The notes below the pieces were generated by a model that was not told where the DNA came from, did no database searches, and worked only from the letters and a program-made list of their open reading frames with translations. DNA of 7,762 nucleotides, from contig JACVRU010000088.1 in NCBI GenBank assembly GCA_014534295.1, positions 1 to 7,762 on the forward strand. The letters run 5' to 3'. Of this stretch, positions 5,623 through 7,762 are shown in pieces. The position numbers and the translations under genes were made by a program. Every line of letters starts with the position of its first letter. The stretch's first letter is position 1. This stretch comes from Thermoleophilia bacterium. Its GTDB lineage: Bacteria > Actinomycetota > Thermoleophilia > Gaiellales > Gaiellaceae.

Positions 5623-6028
5623 GCGGACGCTGATCCTGATCAAGCCCGACGCGATGCGCCGCGCGCTCGCGGGCGAGATCCTCCGCCGGTTCGAGGCGCG
5701 CGGCCTCGAGCTCCGCACCGCGCGGCTCGTACGGGTCGACCGCGACCTGGCGGAGCGGCACTACGCCGTCCACCGGGAGAAGCCGTTCTTCGGCGAGCTC
5801 GTCGAGTTCATCACCTCTGGGCCGACGCTCGCGCTCGTGCTCGAGGGCGAGGGCGCGATCGCCACCTGCCGGCAGACGATCGGCGTCACGAACCCCGCCG
5901 ACGCGGCGCCCGGCTCGATCCGCGGCGACCTGGCGCTGTCGATGCCGGACAACCTCGTCCACGGCTCGGACTCGCCGGAGACGGCGGCCGAGGAGGTCGC
6001 GCTCTGGTTCGGCGATGAGCTCGCCTGA
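5612..6028 (+). CDS. ndk: Nucleoside diphosphate kinase
   Basis: Cytosolic enzyme that moves the gamma phosphate between nucleoside tri- and diphosphates through a phosphohistidine, balancing NTP and dNTP pools. 138 residues, the normal size for the family. Visible marks are RTLILIKPDAM (5-15), the K..FF segment EKPFFGELVEFITSGP (56-71), RQTIGVTNPADAAPGSIRGD (87-106) and the active-site signature NLVHGSDSPE (114-123) with catalytic His117. ATG 5612 gives the canonical N-terminus; the frame is open further upstream, but that would run through the methyltransferase and has no family support. It overlaps the next gene by 14 nt. In Streptomyces and mycobacteria ndk also follows valS-folC, supporting the assignment. 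Confidence 0.98.
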   Translation: MAVERTLILIKPDAMRRALAGEILRRFEARGLELRTARLVRVDRDLAERHYAVHREKPFFGELVEFITSGPTLALVLEGEGAIATCRQTIGVTNPADAAPGSIRGDLALSMPDNLVHGSDSPETAAEEVALWFGDELA

Positions 6029-6785
6029 GTATCCGGAACACGTCGCGCGCAACGTCGCGATCTGGACGAAGACGAACGCCGAGTACACGGGGCCGAGCGC
6101 GCGGAAGGCGTGGACCGACGAGCTCGACTGGAGCGTCTTCGGCGGCCATCCCGAGTCCGAGCTGCGGGCGCTCGGCGACGTCCGCGGCCTCGACGCCGTC
6201 GACCTCGGTTGCGGGACGGCGTACCTCTCGGCGTGGTTGGCCCGGCAGGGTGCACGTCCGGTGGGCGTGGACCCGACACCCGCGCAGCTCGCCACCGCTC
6301 GTGAGCTGCAGGCCGAGTTCGGGATCGAGTTCCCGCTCGTTGAGGCGGCTGCGGAGGATGTGCCGCTCCCGGACGCGTCCTTCGACCTCGCCGTCTCGCA
6401 GTACGGCGCCTCGATCTGGGCGGATCCGGCCCGCTGGATTCCCGAGGCGGCGCGGCTGCTGCGGCTGGACGGAAGCCTCGTCTTCCTGCGCAACTCGACC
6501 CTCGTCACGCTCTGCCAGAGCCTCGAGGGCGCGACCGAGCAGCTCCAGCGGCCGCAGCGGGGGCTCTCCCGGATCGAGTGGCCCGACACGGGCGAGGTCG
6601 AGTTCCACCTCCCGGCCGGAGAGCTGATCGACGTGCTCCACGCCAGCGGCTTCCAGCTCGAGCGCCTACTCGAGCTCTACGCGACCGATTCGGCGGAGAC
6701 GCACGGCTACTACGACTTCGTCACGGCCGATTGGGGCCGCAAGTGGCCGGCCGAGGAGCTCTGGATCGCGCGCAAGCGCTCGTGA
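6015..6785 (+). CDS. Class I SAM-dependent methyltransferase, 256 residues
   Basis: Rossmann-fold methyltransferase of the UbiE/type-11 kind, substrate unknown. Motif I is AVDLGCGTAYLSAWLA (61-76), the acidic residue is in PVGVDPTPAQL (82-92), and VPLPDASFDLAVSQYGASIW (116-135) covers motif II. IPEAARLLRLDGSLVFL (142-158) is the typical strand-4/helix/strand-5 segment. The C-terminal part, IEWPDTGEVEFHLPAGELID (187-206) and DFVTADWGRKWPAEELWIARK (234-254), resembles a methyltransferase subfamily I associate with Thermoleophilia-type actinobacteria. The N-terminus (YPEHVARNVAIWTKTNAEYT) is the substrate-side cap. It starts inside ndk (14-nt overlap) and its TGA overlaps the maf GTG, so the three genes form one unit. 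It shows no close similarity by eye to the methyltransferase at 5000-5587 beyond the shared fold. Confidence 0.92.
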   Translation: MSSPEYPEHVARNVAIWTKTNAEYTGPSARKAWTDELDWSVFGGHPESELRALGDVRGLDAVDLGCGTAYLSAWLARQGARPVGVDPTPAQLATARELQAEFGIEFPLVEAAAEDVPLPDASFDLAVSQYGASIWADPARWIPEAARLLRLDGSLVFLRNSTLVTLCQSLEGATEQLQRPQRGLSRIEWPDTGEVEFHLPAGELIDVLHASGFQLERLLELYATDSAETHGYYDFVTADWGRKWPAEELWIARKRS

Positions 6786-7354
6786 GCGCCCCGCCCGCCC
6801 CGCCGATCCTGCTCGCCTCGACCTCGCCGCGGCGGCGCGAGATCCTCGAGCAGCTCGGGATCCCGTTCGAGGTCGTCGCACCGGACTACGAGGAGAGCGA
6901 GGAGGACCCGGTCGCGCACGCGCTCGGCAAGGCCCGCTCGGTGCTCGCCTCCGCCGGTGAGCGGCCCGTGCTGGGCTGCGACACGGAGGTGATCTGCGAG
7001 GGTCGGGTCTACGGGAAGGCGGAATCCCCCGAGGATGCGGTGGTGATGCTCGAGCGCCTGTCCGGGAAGACGCATGAGGTGGTCTCCGGGCTCGCGCTCC
7101 TCACCCAGGCGTGGGAGGAGGTCGACCAGGCCGTGACGCGCGTGACCTTCCGCGAGCTGACCGCGCGCGACCTCGCGCACTACGTGGCCACGGGCGAGTG
7201 GGAGGGGCGGGCGGGCGCGTACGCGATCCAGGGTCTCGGCGCTGCCCTGGTCGAGCGGATCGAGGGGGACTACCTGAACGTCGTCGGCCTCCCCGTCGCG
7301 CTGCTCGTGGGCCTGCTCGCGGCCCGATTTCCGGGCGTCTACGGGTATGGCTAG
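6782..7354 (+). CDS. maf: Maf-family nucleoside triphosphate pyrophosphatase, GTG start
   Basis: Cytosolic house-cleaning enzyme family that hydrolyses (d)NTPs, mainly dTTP/UTP or modified pyrimidines, to the monophosphate and pyrophosphate; in Bacillus, Maf is linked to septum formation. 190 residues, normal length. Marks are LLASTSPRRREIL (10-22, the SxxRR phosphate-binding signature), LGCDTEV (64-70) with the likely catalytic Asp67, YGKAESPEDAVVMLERLSGK (77-96), THEVVSGLAL (97-106), AGAYAIQGLGA (145-155) and GDYLNVVGLPV (162-172). The usual GADTVV and GKP are here GCDTEV and GKA. GTG 6782 forms a GTGA overlap with the preceding stop and gives a normal Maf N-terminus; no Shine-Dalgarno is present, so coupling to the methyltransferase is likely. 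mreB follows after 18 nt, as maf precedes the mre genes in Bacillus. Confidence 0.96.
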   Translation: MSAPPAPPILLASTSPRRREILEQLGIPFEVVAPDYEESEEDPVAHALGKARSVLASAGERPVLGCDTEVICEGRVYGKAESPEDAVVMLERLSGKTHEVVSGLALLTQAWEEVDQAVTRVTFRELTARDLAHYVATGEWEGRAGAYAIQGLGAALVERIEGDYLNVVGLPVALLVGLLAARFPGVYGYG

Positions 7355-7355
7355 C

Positions 7356-7361
7356 TAGACT
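7356..7361 (+). promoter_or_regulatory. Possible -10 element for mreB
   Basis: TAGACT lies in the 18-nt maf-mreB gap, 11 nt before the mreB ATG, the same position relative to the start as TAAACT before ndk. It would give a leader of about 4-5 nt. No matching -35 is visible (upstream is maf coding sequence), and read-through from maf is equally possible. The overlapping CTAGCTAG palindrome (7351-7358) carries the maf stop codon. Confidence 0.3.
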
Positions 7362-7372
7362 CGGACTCCCCC

Positions 7373-7762
7373 ATGGGCCTCTTCACCAGCCTGACGGGGT
7401 TCGGCGGTCGCGACATGGCCGTCGACCTCGGCACCGCGAATACGCTCGTGTACGTCCGCGGGCGCGGGATCGTCCTCTCCGAGCCCTCCGTGGTCGCGAT
7501 CGACCAGCGCTCGGGGGAGGTGCACGCCGTCGGCGTCGAGGCGAAGCGGATGCTCGGCCGGACGCCCGGCTCGATCCAGGCGATCCGCCCGCTCAAGGAC
7601 GGCGTCATCGCGGACTTCGACGTCACCGAGCAGATGCTCCGCCACTTCATCCAGAAGGTCCACCAGCACCGCTTCGCCCATCCGCGCGTCGTCGTCTGCG
7701 TCCCCTCCGGCGTCACCGGCGTCGAGAAGCGCGCCGTGGAGGAGGCGACGCTCTCCGCCGGC
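7373..7762 (+). CDS. mreB: Rod shape-determining protein MreB (N-terminal 130 residues, runs off right edge)
   Basis: Actin-like ATPase that forms membrane-associated filaments guiding lateral peptidoglycan synthesis. The ATG at 7373 is followed by 130 open codons to the window end, so this is truncated by the window, not broken. RDMAVDLGTANTLVYVRGRGIVLSEP (13-38) holds the phosphate-1 loop of the actin/Hsp70 fold (DLGTANT), GVEAKRMLGRTPGSIQAIRPLKDGVIADFDVTEQML (54-89) is highly typical of MreB, and VVVCVPSGVTGVEKRAVEEA (106-125) is the next conserved block. MGLFTSLTGFGGR resembles the short amphipathic N-terminus many MreB proteins use to bind membrane. Presence of mreB suggests a rod-shaped cell or retained lateral growth machinery. 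mreC, mreD, PBP2 and rodA are expected to follow but are outside the window. Confidence 0.97.
   Translation, partial: MGLFTSLTGFGGRDMAVDLGTANTLVYVRGRGIVLSEPSVVAIDQRSGEVHAVGVEAKRMLGRTPGSIQAIRPLKDGVIADFDVTEQMLRHFIQKVHQHRFAHPRVVVCVPSGVTGVEKRAVEEATLSAG

Noticed and set aside
5588..6589. Long N-terminal extension of the minus-strand methyltransferase across ndk
   Set aside because: The frame stays open, but it is antisense to ndk and the second methyltransferase and lacks motifs; the GTG at 5587 begins the recognisable protein and has a promoter just upstream.
6578..6781. N-terminal extension of maf into the methyltransferase gene
   Set aside because: It is an out-of-frame reading of the methyltransferase; the GTG at 6782 gives the normal Maf N-terminus and a GTGA junction.
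1..7762. Mobile elements, CRISPR arrays, tRNA/rRNA genes, attachment sites, riboswitch or T-box leader before valS
   Set aside because: No transposase, integrase, regular spaced repeats, inverted terminal repeats or RNA-gene signatures were seen; the valS leader is too short (about 25 nt predicted) for a T-box.

Overview
This window looks like chromosomal core DNA from a high-GC Gram-positive bacterium. The base composition (roughly 70% G+C by eye), strong use of CTC and GAG codons, near absence of Shine-Dalgarno sequences and the protein sequences themselves all suggest Actinobacteriota, most likely class Thermoleophilia (Gaiellales/Solirubrobacterales-like). That placement is inferred from remembered family sequences, not from a search. 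I see no insertion sequence, prophage, CRISPR array, tRNA or rRNA.

Layout: (1) 1-822, minus strand: the N-terminal 274 codons of a TPR-type protein, probably a regulator, running off the left edge. (2) 823-893: a short divergent promoter region. (3) 894-5037, plus strand: a tightly overlapping unit valS (valyl-tRNA synthetase) - folC (folylpolyglutamate/dihydrofolate synthase) - a 38-residue single-span membrane microprotein - a two-span membrane protein with a cytosolic double zinc ribbon. Every junction overlaps (20, 20 and 4 nt). (4) 5000-5587, minus strand: a small SAM-dependent methyltransferase, tail-to-tail with the zinc-ribbon gene (38-nt overlap) and divergent from ndk across 24 nt. 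(5) 5612-7354, plus strand: ndk (nucleoside diphosphate kinase) - a second, unrelated-looking SAM methyltransferase - maf (nucleotide pyrophosphatase), with overlaps of 14 and 4 nt. (6) 7373-7762: the first 130 codons of mreB, running off the right edge, where the mreC/mreD/PBP2/rodA genes would be expected to follow.

The order valS-folC-[small membrane protein]-ndk-mreB is that known from Streptomyces (and valS-folC-[membrane protein]-ndk from mycobacteria), while valS-folC-...-maf-...-mreB is that of Bacillus. This window carries both ndk and maf and so resembles a composite of the two arrangements. Functionally it groups translation (ValRS), one-carbon metabolism (FolC), nucleotide homeostasis and house-cleaning (Ndk, Maf) and cell-shape control (MreB).

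The least understood part is 4349-5587: the microprotein plus double-zinc-ribbon membrane protein, occupying the slot where other actinobacteria encode a DUF4233-type membrane protein, followed by an inverted methyltransferase that splits the ancestral operon. This is the only candidate for something undescribed. The rest is ordinary, well-conserved core genome.
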